A stretch of 64,000 nucleotides of DNA, taken from contig QJPP01001728.1 in assembly GCA_003996215.1 (NCBI GenBank), forward strand, positions 372,001 to 436,000, in the 5' to 3' direction. The stretch comes from Jaltomata sinuosa. Its lineage: Eukaryota; Streptophyta; Magnoliopsida; Solanales; Solanaceae. The position numbers and the translations under genes were made by a program. The notes beneath the pieces are model-generated. The model was not told where the DNA came from. It made no database searches and saw only the letters and a list, made by a program, of their open reading frames with translations. Numbering within the stretch: the stretch's first letter is position 1; the number at the start of each line of letters is the position of its first letter. Shown piece by piece: positions 36,815 through 50,400 of this stretch.

Positions 36815-38055
36815 ACAAAGAGGATAGGGAAATTTTAAGCTTTTACTAAGTGTAGACTTATATATATGAATCATGTCTTTATTTATTGATTGAGAAGGGG
36901 ATACGATAGGGTCTCTCAATTGTGGAATTATTAGGTGGCATGTATAGTTTTATTACTCACTCAAATAAAAAAAGACTTACCCGATGAAAAGACAATTTCA
37001 AACTGAAGATAATATTTAAACTTCTCACAGGTCGAACGCACGTTTTATAATCATTTCATATAAACTCAAATAGATTTGATAGATAAAATTACATACATAT
37101 ATTACTACTAAAATATTATATGCTCCCTTGGTAGTGGATATTGATTAAATTTAACAAGCTTTAGAATGAAAAGTATGACACCACATCCTTCCTCGTCCCT
37201 TTTATATTTTATATGACTGTTTTTGACTCTGCAAGGAGTTAGCTTTAAGAAGATTATATTTTTAACTTGCGATCCTTTAGTTTTTTATTTTTAATTATTG
37301 TGATGTTAATGAGATCCATCTATTAAGTTTATCAAAACTAAATTGATAAGCATAAATCATTAAAATATTAGGAGTGTGTTTGTACAAGTAAATGAGATAT
37401 TAGGAAATTAAAGTGAAGATGGACTGTCATATAGTAAATAGGTAAAAGAAAAGAAGAAAGTTACTGGTCCGTAATGGAGAAGATGCTTTGTACACAGCTC
37501 TAATGACTTCACCTCAGCTGGATATTATTCAAAAGGACAAGCCACTGATTTGACTGCGCTCGCACATCCAATTCCAACATACCCACTTGCCTTATTTGCC
37601 TGCAACTGTCTCTCTCCTATCCTGTTTTGTTAGCTTTTGCAACTTGCCCACCCATTTGTTTTCTTCTTATATACATTTAGCATTTTTTTACCCCCCCTTT
37701 CAATTGCCAAGTCTTAAACGGCAAAACAGCAGCAGCTATCCATCTACAGTCCCGTGGTCTAATTTTCTACTTCTATATGAAGATGGAGCACTAGGGCTGC
37801 TGATTCCTCAATAATGCTTTTCACTATTAGCGAGACTATATATTCAAGTGTTGAAAGGTTGTTTTTCAGATCGGTATAATTATTTACAGGTCGGCCAAAC
37901 ATTAAGAAAATCAGCACAAATAATGCTGGGATCCGATCGATCAGCTTATTTATTGTCACAATATTGATGACGATTCATCCATAGCTCATAGATTGACACT
38001 GAATGTACAAGTATTTTTAGTGCCCATTTCTGCTGTTGCACTATAATTGTAGTAT
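36815..38055 (+). promoter_or_regulatory. Upstream region of the AHL gene
   Basis: This is AT-rich promoter sequence. A TATA-like TTCTTATATACATTTAGC lies near 37665, followed by a CAGCAGCAGC-type leader. An in-frame TAG directly precedes the AHL start (38050-38052), which supports the ATG at 38056. Part of 37760-38050 could be a leader intron. Confidence 0.35.
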
Positions 38056-39456
38056 ATGGATTTTAATTATAGTTTGGGACTGAGCCGTGGTGAATCTGAC
38101 AGTGATGCTGGTGGAAGTTCCGGCGGCGGAGCTCCAGGAACTTCAAATCGCCGACCTCGAGGCCGGCCGCCTGGATCTAAGAATAGGCCGAAACCTCCAA
38201 TAGTCGTCACGAGAGATACACCTAATGCACTCCGATCTCACGTGCTTGAAGTTGCAACGGATGTTGATATCATGGAAAGCATCTCCAATTACGCCAGGCG
38301 GAGAGGGAGAGGTGTTTGCATTCTTAGTGGTAGCGGAACAGTTGCTAACGTCAACATTCGTCAGCCTGCTTCCCCTGCTGGAAGTGTAGTCACACTTCAC
38401 GGCCGTTTCGAGATACTTTCGCTCTCCGGTACGGTGCTTCCTCCGCCTGCACCGCCCGGGTCGAGCGGCATATCTATATTTTTGTCAGGTGGACAAGGTC
38501 AGGTTGTTGGAGGATCCGTCGTAGGGCCTTTGATGGCATCAGGTCCCGTGGTGTTAATGGCTGCCTCGTTTGCAAATGCTGTATTTGAACGGCTTCCATT
38601 GGAGGAAGAGGAGGGGGCTGCCGCTGCTACTGCTGTTGGTGCTCCTACTACACAGGTATTGCTCGATATGTAATTTGAATATTATAATTAATTAGCACTA
38701 GGGTTTAACTTATATATATTCTAACACTATATATAGATTTTATAATTTAACTTGTTGTCTATCTTAGTCTTCATATAAAAGACTAGTTTGATTCAAAATA
38801 AGTAAGGTTATCCAAAGGATTATAAACTAGAATTATAATGTCCATCTTCTATATGGATAGTGAATCCCAAAAAATTGGTATAAAATTTATCTGATTTTAA
38901 CTAATATGCATATGACCAAACACTGAATAAATCTAATTCTAAATTTTTTACTGGATAATCCCCGTAACCGAACGGATCCTTATAGTTACTAGGCATGTTT
39001 AGTGTTATATCAATGTGACTTTTAGGATATCTAGTTGCATGGATATATATCTTTTAGAATTATCTAGGTGCATTTTGATGTTTTCAATAAGTTTTGATAT
39101 CCCTTGCACCTATATAAAACGCCTCTTGTAATCTTGTTATATAAGAGTGGAGCTTTGTAAATGATTTGTGTGCTTAATATTTGTCTCTCTTTTTCAATAA
39201 TTTTCTTTGTGCCTTATAGTAATATTTTACCAAAGAGCCTTAGTATGAATTTCAATAGGTACAGCCTGCTGCCTCACAGTCATCAGGAGTAACCGGTGGT
39301 GGAGATGGTACTGGGCATCCTGGTGGAACAGGCGAAGGTGGTGGTGGTGGTGGAGGTATGGCTTTTGGGAATGCACCACATAGTAATTACTCATTCTCAG
39401 CTGAGTTGCTTGGATGGGGTGGCAATGCTGCAAATGATCAAAGGCCCCCATTTTAG
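38056..39456 (+). CDS. AT-hook motif nuclear-localised (AHL) protein
   Basis: Two exons, 38056-38655 and 39259-39456, encode 265 residues. A short acidic/Gly N-terminus is followed by a type I AT-hook (RRPRGRPPGSKNRPKPP, about residues 32-48) that binds the minor groove of AT-rich DNA. A PPC/DUF296 domain follows (LRSHVLEVATDVDIMESI, then GVCILSGSGTVANV, GRFEILSLSGTVLPPPAPPG and FLSGGQGQVVGGSV), which drives AHL trimers. The C-terminus is Gly-rich and ends in a RPPF-like tail. This is the one-hook, clade A architecture, linked in Arabidopsis to repression of hypocotyl growth and to flowering, organ and vascular development. Clade A genes are usually intronless, so the 603-bp intron after TTQ is unusual. 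The gene converges on the ARID gene. Confidence 0.9.
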
Positions 39457-41476
39457 TATACATGGATGATTGCATTTACAAAGAATATTGATCATGAGAG
39501 AACCGGATGATTTTCACGAATGTTAATAATTAGTACTTAGCTTTCATATGATTATCTCAGAATGGTTGGATTGGAGAATGGATCGATTGGAAATATGGGA
39601 AAATGTTGAATTGCATAGCCAGTTTGTGGTTGTTCACATGCAGTAGTAGATTAATTTTGAATTTCATGACTAACGGTGAGGCATCAATTGAAAGAGGCAA
39701 TTCAAGGGCGCTAACTTTCTACTGAAACTTGAAAGCATGAATGATACTTGAGAGCATTGGGAGCATTATTCTTCCAAGAATTCTTAAAGGTGAGTAGCTA
39801 GCTTGCATTTCATGCACATAGTGTTTGTACAAGCAAGTACGCTACCACCTAAGAATATAATGCTCATCTTGGTTGTCTAATCTTGTGCCATTTTCCATTG
39901 ATTTCCAGATCTATTATCACTTGGCTTAATAGAATTTGTTTTCTTGTAATCTTAGATTACTAGGTACGTATGCAATGGTGCAGATTACTATATTACAAGA
40001 TTAACTAGCTAGGGCTTTGAGAGTTTTCAGATATTGATCGATCCCTTGTTTTGGCCTGGATTTCTTTTATCGACATATTGAGTTTCTCATCTGACTTCTA
40101 TCATATGTGAGAGATCACACGGCCTCTTTGTTCTTGAAGAAAATCTTCGTCTTATGTGTTGTTTGTTGCCGCCTCCCTTTTCCTTTGTCACTAGAGTTTG
40201 GTATGTGCACCATTACATTGATAATTGCAATAAGCTGGCTATCACATTGGATACGTACCTTTTATGATCGGTTTTAGTCATGGATAGGTGCATTATGATA
40301 TGTATATTATATTGTAAGTGGAAGCCAAGGGCCGGCAAGCATAAGAGTAGATCTACTCTTGTGATAATTAATTAATGAGATTTCTTGAGGAACTGAAACT
40401 TAAACTGAGTTCACAAGGAATTTAATTAACCCTAGGTAAAGTGGGCGATCGAGGATTCAGTGACTGCATGCATTTATATATGTATATATCATCTACTTAA
40501 TTATGAAACAAGCACAGAAAGTTACATGGAATAATAATATGGTGAAATATCCCAATATGTGCGATGAAAAAGGTTATAGTATATGAATTTGGAGACGACA
40601 AGTATGAGACTCCGATTCCTTGTTTACATTCATTCCATTCCATGTGGGGATAATATTGAACGGCGGACCTTTGAGTAGAGAATAACGAGGCAAAACAAAA
40701 ACCAAACAAAACAAAGTTTGCCTTTGATATTATTGAGAAAGAGATAAGTGACAAAAGGATATCTGCAATTTCCTTTGGCCCAACAGATATGCTGATAAGA
40801 TGCTCTGACTGCATCTACAATGGGTATTCAACATATACTCACCAATTCTCCAGTCCATTTTGTCTTTATTAATCTGACGGGACATGTGAGAAAGACTTGT
40901 GCACCTCCACAATCAACCACTAACTAGTGAATTGGGACATTGTTAGCCAATTTGAGCCCCTCCACCAATTAACTTAGCTTACGTATAACCAACTAAACTT
41001 TCAACAAAATACACTAGGTGAACGCATTTTCAAGCTTTGGCCTTTGGTTGCTTGGTGAAATACAGGGAAGGAGGAAAGAGTTGAATTGGCTTCTCTCTCC
41101 TCTTACACACACACACAATGACAAATTAAATGACCTCAGGTCAAGATGGACAGTCAAATGGTAACTAGAAATAAATTAGTATCAATATTAGCATCGGAAC
41201 AAAAAGGTTCTAGCTATTCTCGTCATAAATTCCGTCAATTCCCAGAGTTAAAAAATGTGCACAGGGCGGCTGTAGCCGGACATGCCTCCTTTTGCTGTCA
41301 AGTTTTGACCCACTGAACGTCAACAACTAATTTGATCAAACTAATCATACACAATACCAACAATCTAAGGCCTAGCATTCACAATCTGACGATCAAACGT
41401 TGGTCAACTACCAGCATCCATGCTTTGTCAATCAAGTTCAGCTAAATCTTCAAAGCTCCCCGACTCAACTATTTCA
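39457..41476. other. Convergent intergenic region between the AHL and ARID genes
   Basis: About 2 kb of AT-rich DNA with the two 3' UTRs. A short CA repeat occurs near 41107. No gene or transposon was recognised. Confidence 0.4.
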
Positions 41477-44400
41477 CTATGCAAATGGCACACGAACAAA
41501 GAGCCGTCCATGGAGGCTAACGACAGCAGAAGTCTGAAGTGGATCGATTCTAGCAGGCAGGCTTACTACCTGAGAAAACCAACGCAAGTCATAAATGGAA
41601 CGCTCCTTATTTTGTCAGAATTAAAAGATAACAGAAGTATTTACATCCACCCAGAGATCTGACAGCAATTTACTTAAAAAGATAAAAACAGACGGTACAA
41701 GTTTAGGAAGACGCAGACACTCACAACAGAATCCTCTATGATAAACCTCGTTGGCACTTGTAGGTCATACCTACTTTTAATATTGCTCCCATGCCAATAA
41801 AAGGGATTACTAAAATAAAAAAGGACTACTCTTGTTGTGAACATGACATTCATACCAGTAAGAAAGATGGGAAGCCAATTTTCAGTTTTATAAATTGGAA
41901 TTGCATTTAGCTTATCTGTGCTCTCAGAAAAATAAACTACTCTGAAAAATTTGAGACTCCATTCAAAGAACTAATAATGGAGGAACTTGAACAAAGAAAT
42001 TTTTTCCGTCTTGTCATGGCACAAACGCACACTGGTTTCTCTTTTCCTAGATATCATTAGTCCTAGACTTCCAGCAAAGGCACAGACGATTGCAAATCAT
42101 GATAGTTATGGAATGAGGATCATTGAATTCCTCTATTGAAGTTGATCAATAAAATAGCAAAGTTTACCTTTTTGAAGGCGGTAATACCCCAAGGGTTGTC
42201 AAGTTGCTCCGGCTGACCAGTTATGACCAGACGGCCAGCAGGATCAGATTGAACCCGCACCTGGTCACCCAAGAAATAAGGAATGAAAACTTTTGCATCA
42301 ATATAAACTAGAATTCACTCCAAGAATATGCTGATAAATAATAATGAATCAGATCAATCAATAGCCACTATATTTTTGTCCTCGGGAATGTAACATGGAT
42401 GGTTAAATGAAAATGAACATCTTATACTTGTCAAAGTTTGAATAGTAAGGTGAAATTGGCGCTAAAAATTGCATTAGCCATATATCATATTCTACAAAAC
42501 CACTTGTGCAAAACAGAAAATCTCTTTTAGAAAGGTCATCAACTTTTCAATGAACCTTGAAAATATCTCTTTAATTTCTTTCACAGCTTAACAACTGCAA
42601 AACGTGAAAATGAGGGTTTTATCAACCGATAATATGCAGGTGTCTGTCCCGCTCCTTTACTTAATCCAGCCCTTGAAGCAATCAGATAAATGGAAACAGC
42701 TCTATGCCCATAAATAGCAACAACAAAAAAGCCAAGCCTCCTATTCACATCAGCACATGTACGAAAAACCAATGCCCGAAAAGAATGAAAAAGACACGAA
42801 TTGGATATATTATGTAAAGGGCTTGAGTATGATGAGCGGAGGATGTGAAAAGCCATGGTCACAAATAAGTCCTCATTTTGTGTAGCATAGAGTCGAAGTA
42901 CATAGGGTATCGTCTTGTTCAAAACCTTAGTCCTTTCCAAATAAACAATTCTCCCCTAAGTTTTATCATTTTAAGGAGGTAGCTTTGCCCTTTTACCTAG
43001 ACGAAGCTTGAGGTGAAGGTCTAGCACCCATATGAAACAGAAGCATAAGTTTCGCGTGCAATTCTTACAAAGCAGGGATTCCTTTAAAGTGGTTCCAAAT
43101 GATATGTGGTTTAATCAAACAGACGGTATTTAGTCTAATTCTGAGATCCATATGTTTTAGAAAACTATCATAAAGATGACATCTGTACACTTCCACATTT
43201 ACCTGATCAAAAAGGGGGGATAGAAAAGGGCTGACAGTTGTATACAATAAAACATGACAGCAGGGTGAAGACTTGAAGATAACACATGGCGCAAGAGGTA
43301 CATACCTCCTCTCTCAAAAGCCCAGGCACCAGAGCATAGATCTCAAAGCAATCTTTCTGTTTGTGAAGAAACAATACGAGTCAATGGAAGAGCGGGTAAC
43401 ATAAAGTAGAAATACTTGGAATCAGAGAGGAACTTACTGTTTCTCGCACATTGATTTTTACCCAATCAGCCGGAGGTCCCAAATCAACAACTGTTGTAAC
43501 CAACCTGGCAAATGAAATTAATTTAGTTTCACATCTGGGCAAGAGGAAAGAAGAAAAGAAATGGCAGAGCAATACTGCTCAATCATACAGCAACATCCAT
43601 TTACAACCCAGTTTCCAAAGGTAACAGTAAAGGCTTATATATCTCAAACTACAAGATCAAATCTCAGAAGCCTATGATAATTAGTTTTCCAGAAAAGGAA
43701 CAATTGTGGGATCAACACTCAGCAAATCAATACATGTCCGGATGCTGAAAGGACAAAGTTGAAAATTGAAATCTTTTACAACCGGAAAAATAATAAAAGA
43801 ACATGCATGGAGATGAAACCAACATTTGCAAATTGTGGAGTTGAGTAGCTATATTGAACTAAGATTTTTAAACCACGCGACTTGCAACAAGATGAATTAA
43901 CTTTGACAAAGAAAAATGTTACATGAGAGAATCAACACAAAGTACAACTTAACTGTTTAAATGTTTCTGTTCGTGCCACTTTCGAAGGGTGTTCCACTTC
44001 ATTTGGTCTCTTGTGTTTTATAGAACCTGAATGCAAGTACACGATCAGAATTATGTGACTTCGTAAGAAAACCGATATCATCAGTCCTGTCGTAATCCCT
44101 GTATCTTACTATTATGTCCTTGATAGCCACTAGGTCCACTAGCAACCAGCGATTTGCTGAATATGATACTTCAAATTGAGATACCATAACCAGAAACAAG
44201 TTATATCTAAAGAAATATGAAGGGTTAAGGTTGGTAAAAAAAGCCAGAAATAACATTACCAATGCTTTTGAAATTCTTCTCACGCTTTGGCGTATTGTTG
44301 GCATTCTTTTCCTATCAAGAGATTCATAACAAAATAGTAATACATGTCAAGAGACGTCATCAAAGTTAAACACGGCCAAAAAATGTTTCTAGAGTTCTAT

Positions 44401-47400
44401 AATTTTAGCAAACCTTCACAATTGGCTCCCCAACCTCGCCACAACCAAGAAGACGTTGCTCATGCCATCCTTGCATAGCACGAGCAGCAGCATCTCTTCT
44501 CGCCCTGCCTGATCCAGGAGTTTGACTACCATTTACCTGCAGAATTACTTCAAGATGGTTCATTTTATACATCTATATATGCCTAAGTGGGCCAACTGGT
44601 TGATTAATATCAAGGAAAGATAATCTACATGAACCTATCTCTATCAAAGCAGACACAAATCTCTTTATAAGATTCATCGAAGCGTTTCTGGGAGGTGGGG
44701 GTGAAGCAGACTCATTAAAAGCAGTAGAGAACTCAAGACATCAAAACTTCAAAAGCTTCTTCAGTCACAAATACGTGTAATAAATTGGTAGAGAATAAAA
44801 TAGATAGGCATACCAAGAGTAAGACTTATAAAGAAAATATGGATGGGAATAAAGAATAGCTTGGGCGAGATGCTCTTTCTAGGAAATTGGAAAACAATTA
44901 ATATTTAAGTTAGGATAATAAAATGAAAAAGATTTATTTTCATAGAGGTCCATCGATCTTTCTAGTGAGTTTGACATTAAGCTTGGGGGCATGATGTTGC
45001 TGGGGCGAAGGAATTTATATCTTAATAATTTATAAATTGTAACTAATACTTTCCAAAATAGTGCATTTTCTATTTGGCTCATTCAAAACAAGATTTAATA
45101 AAATAAAATAAAGTATACATTTCAGTATGGTATGTCTATCTAACGCCTAGACATTAATGTCACGCCAAAGAATGTGCTTTCTACTTCCCTTGTTGAACAC
45201 AAGCTGACACTTATTCACTTTGATACTGCAATCTATTATTCTCAGCTATCAATTAAAAAAATCAACAAGATTTATCTTTAGAATAGAAAGAGAGAGAAAA
45301 AAGACTCCATTAGCAATCTGCAGTAAATGTTACATGTGTGAATCTTCATTGGAAGAAGTCCCAATATGCCTAACTTAAATTTTTTGCATACCCTATGACT
45401 TGGTGCATATTCACTAGCCCTTTTGGAGTAAAATGGGTAGTGCCAAACAACTTAAAAGAGGCCATTAGCCGTTAGCAAGACACAGAATGAAAAGCAGCTC
45501 AAGGTCCTACGGAGGACAATGTCAGAAAAGCAAATTCTAGATGTATTGAAGGAAAAACAGCATTTCTTGTATAAAGTTCAAAAGGCTAGAGTTTTTGGCT
45601 TTCTGGTGTAATTTGAAAAATGTATCCTTTTAATACACGGTTGAACCGTATGTCCTCTCAATAGATAGAAGCTGTAGTCAATCAATCTTTGTACAGATTA
45701 GTGCTTAAGTGGTGCTGTTTATTTGCAATAGATTCAATTGCCCATTGACTCGTCTAGTGTTTTCAATAAGAAGGTAGATCAATTAGAAGATACACAGTCA
45801 GTAAAAATGAGGAGCTGAAATGTCAGCACAGGCTTACCTCATTGTCAACACCTGCTTCAGGAAGAGCAGCAATAGGAAGTCGAAGCTTGCCGCTTTGCGT
45901 CTTATGCCTTTCATATTCTAAAAGGGCCTAAAATGCAGAAAGTATTGGATGACAAAAGAAGGTATAGAAAGTGAAAGTAAGAAATGAATAGGTATTCCAG
46001 ATAATAAAATTATAAGAAGAAAACAATCAAATATGCAGAGACAGGCAAAGGTGTGTTGTTAAATCAGACTTAAAAACCTAACAAAGTAGAAGGGTGATAT
46101 ACTAGCTAGTGATTAAATTCCAAGGAAGCCAAAGAATATTCAGCTGCCTTATCACAACCATTCTCCTAATGCCACACCAAAAATGTATGAACATCAGAAT
46201 GTATTAAAAAAGAAGTGAAGGAACCACAAAAATAGAAATAGGAATAATAGCACATTATTTCTCCATTTTCGCTGTCTTACTATGAGTAGGCATGCATCTT
46301 ATCAGTAGTTTTAAGTTTGTATAATAGACTAAAGATAGTGGATCCAAAAGGGGATGAAAAGGTTATTAATAAGTTAGAAATTATATAAGAATGAAATTGG
46401 ATTCTATGTAACTCTTCATGCAGTACAATATTAAAAATATTATGAGTCAATAGTAAAGGTTTCCATTTAAAGAACGCCCGAGAAGCATACACAAAAAAAA
46501 TACTGTGGATGGACTCAATGGAGGGTGCAACATTTATAGACCCTCAACAGAATTTTTTTTTAATCATTACTGCCACTGTGTAATTTTACCAAGCTCAGGT
46601 TTCACAAACAATCCACATTGGAAAGATTATTTAACGTGCAGAAAATCACTTTACAAGCTACACTTAATGGACAACAATGGCAAAAATATACTAATAGCTA
46701 CCAAAGGGGTCTAGGGTTTATTACCTTCTCATAAAAAATGCGGAATGTCCAGGACACAGTTGTGCAAGTCCTGAAAGAGAAGGTTATTATAACCAAAAAG
46801 GGAAAAAATCAAAATTAATGATACTACAATAAGAACTGATAGAAGCTTCTGTTTTGTTCTCTCTTTAATAAGTTGACTGTTAATCAAGTAACTTCTTATC
46901 TTGTTTGAGTATCGAAACAGGTTCTGGTCATTGCCACCTCTCATTTTCTCATCTTTTTGGAGACATCAAATGTCTACGGTCATTTACAAGGTCTAACTAC
47001 ATGGGGTTTTTACATAATAACACCCCAACATCTCTAATTGTTGAGAACCAATACATGCTTACCAAATATTAGGCTTCACGTGCCACAGGAGTCCAGCGCT
47101 GATATCGATCAGATCACACTGATGAGGCACGTATATAGAGCTATCATTCTCTTGATTAGACCACATCTTTTGTTGTCTAATTAGAACAAGTAGTTGTTTT
47201 TGTCTTCCTGTGTTTTTTCCTTTTGATACATTATATATGTGTTTGTGTGGTATACTCGTGTACCACATGTTTCAAAAGTAATACTCATTTTTTTGAGAAG
47301 GAACACTATGTAATAGCTTTTAAGCACTTTTGTAGTGTTTAGGTAAATTTAAAAAGTGCTTATAAGTACTTGGTTTTAAGCTAAAATGATTAAAATAATT

Positions 47401-50400
47401 GTTTCATCTCTTGTGAGCATCTTGGCATAATGAGACTCTACTGAGAAACCACCACTCCCTAACTCTTATCTCCAAGAAACATGAATATCTAAGGAAGAAG
47501 TTTGTTCGTAGAGCGTCTTGCGCAATTTTCACAATTCTCCATCTCCCAATCTTGAAGATTTCTCCTCAATTGAAGATCCCAAAGAACATTTCCTTCTTGT
47601 ATCTTCTGAATTTGTTACCACTAAATTCTTCACCCCTTCAAGATATTTCCCCAAAGCTCGCACCCAAAAGGAGTAGTAATGTTTCTAAGTCTCCACAACC
47701 CTTCCATAACTCCATATTTTTCAGCTATCACCTCTCCATAGTGCGTGCTAGGGTTGGGCATAAATATCGAAAAACTGTATCGAATTATCCAGTTATTTGG
47801 TTTTGGTTCTTCGATTCTGTTATGGTTCTATTTTTTCTAAAAGTTTCGGTGTTCGGTTCGGTTCTCGGTTTTGGTGTCCCCGGTTCTACGGTTTAGCTGA
47901 ACTTTAATTACATAGGTTAAAAAAATATATAATACTCAGCCACTGTCACTGAACTTAGAGATGACGATGAGTACTTTTTTTCTAGTTAAATCGGTAAAAG
48001 TGCTCCTTTTGCACCTCTTTTTTCTTCTTATAATAATCTCAAAGAGATTTTAATAAATTGAATACTCGTTCATTAAGGAAAATTCTGAAATTGAAAAAAA
48101 AATTGTACTCCTTCTAGTAACGTAATTGAAATAAGATGAAAATAGACTTATGGTAGAGCATGATTGTAATGTATCCATGCAAGTAGAGTGAATTAATAAT
48201 ACATGAAATATGGAGAGTAGGGAAAATATTAATAAGACATGGTCATGGATGTAGCAGAACGTTAATGTTGAAACTTCATTTATTCCAACTGTTCAGAACT
48301 TCACATTTTAGCAACGCTCTTCTTCAATAGACTTCTTAATTATTTCTCTCACCTTTTCCAACTCATTTGGGGTTTTATGTCTTGTAACCTTGTGCTTTGC
48401 ATTATAAGAGAGGACATGATATAGGGGTTGACAGATGTGTATCTATTTGCACCGAAAAATCAGGCCCATATCGAAAAAACCGTTATAGAAAAACAGAACT
48501 GAACTAATTCGGTTTGATGTTCGGTGCACACTTTTCCATAATCGAAAATCGAAGAACCGAATCGAAGCTTGAAAAAAACAAACTGAACGCCTACCCCTAG
48601 TGCGTGCTCCTCTGTTTCAAATCCAAGGTTAGTTTCCTAAGAAAGTCCTATTAAACACCCAAAGATCTTTAACCCCGAGTCCCCCCAACTTCTTTGGACT
48701 CGTAAGATTTTTCCAACACACTAAGTGAATTTTTCTTGCTCCATCAGCTGAGTCCAAAGGAAATTTATTTGTAACCTCTCAATTTTTTCTATCACGTTGG
48801 CCGGTGCTTGTAGCAAAGACATAAAGCAAGAAGGAATGCTCGACGGGGTGCTCTTGATTAACACTTCCTTTCCCTGTTTTGACAAATACCTCTTCTACCA
48901 CCCTGCAAGTCTTTTTTCAATCTTTCAACCACCGGATTCCATGTAGCACATTCTTTGTTAGACGCACCCAACGGTAAATCAAGGTAAGAAGAAGGAAGAA
49001 CACCAATTGCAATTAAGCACCGCTAAAACTTCGATGTTTTCCACTTGTCCCACGGGTATAATCTCGCACTTACTGGGGTTGATCTTGAGACCAGAAACTG
49101 CCTGAAACAAAATAAGCACTTGTTTTAAAGCTTCCATCTGGTTCCTGTCAACGTCACAAAAACAAGGGTGTCATCTGCAAATAGAAGATGTGTAACTCCA
49201 AATACCTCCTGCTACTACTCTATCCATCATTCTATCGACTTAGGAATTTTTCCTTCTATTTGCCACAACAATCCTATGAAAAGCTTTTGTATTAGATCCC
49301 CACTCCTTCAACCATAAATCCCTCGATTTTTGTCTCCAACTAATTTCTTGAGCTATGGCTAATGGCCAAATCCCTCTTCAGTTCCTCCTACTTGTATCAC
49401 ATTCGGAACTATCTCCTTCCATGAATTGGATACTAAGAATCTACCAAGTCTAGAGCGTGATGTTGAATCCCCCGCTCTAAAACATGTAAATAAAGCTCCT
49501 ATTAAAGGAAGATCAATAAGAAATTCATTGTCAATAAACACTGAGAATTCATCCATAGCCTAGTCACCGATCTACACTCCATTCTTTCCTTCGGGAACCT
49601 AATAGTATTAAATCCCCCCAAGAATCCCTGGAATTTCCCATACCACTAAAGAAAGAGCCATCTCCTCCCAAAAATCCATTTTTGTTCCTTCCAGCATTCT
49701 ATAACCCCAATACAAGATGCTATCATAAACTCCCCTTTCTTTATTTCCATGATCTCCAATTTTGTCTCATCCCATAGTAATAAAATTACCCCTGCACTCC
49801 CTCTTGTCGGGATAAAATATATTTCACCCATCTCCCACCTCAAACTATAGCATTGGTCACTGCTTCCATCTTAGTCTCTTGGAAACATACCAAGTAAGGA
49901 AACAAGGTTATTTTTGATGTTCCAGTCAGTGTTTTTTTCGTCGTAGGACATGGATTAGTTCGGAGCAGTCTTGCTCCCTCCTTCTGACAATTAGAATCAT
50001 TCCCCACCCTTCTATTCATATTTTGACCCTTTTTTTTAGCCTTACCAGTAGCATCACTGACTGTACCAGCCTGCCCAACTCGGCTGCTGCTCCCCTCAGG
50101 TACAGGTTGTTGCCCTGAACTGAAACATGCCGATGGGAGGGAACCCATGGATATTTCGCACCCCCCTAGAGACAGTTTCCCGCTGTTCCTCCCCCCCCCC
50201 CCCCCCCCTCTTAGAGCATTCAAAGCTTCCTTTCAAGCTTTCATGGCATTTTCCAGTGCTTTCATGACTGACAGAACTCTTACCGAGCTATATACAACAA
50301 CAACAACATACCCAGTGTATTCCCACAAAGTGGGGTCTGGGGAGGGTAGAATGTACGCAGACCGTACCGAGCTATATACCAATTATAAAATATAGCTATT

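Noticed and set aside
43999..44304. A 101-residue open frame between ARID exons
   Set aside because: It overlaps exon 8 out of frame. The true coding link is the small exon 43954-44026, which restores the phase.
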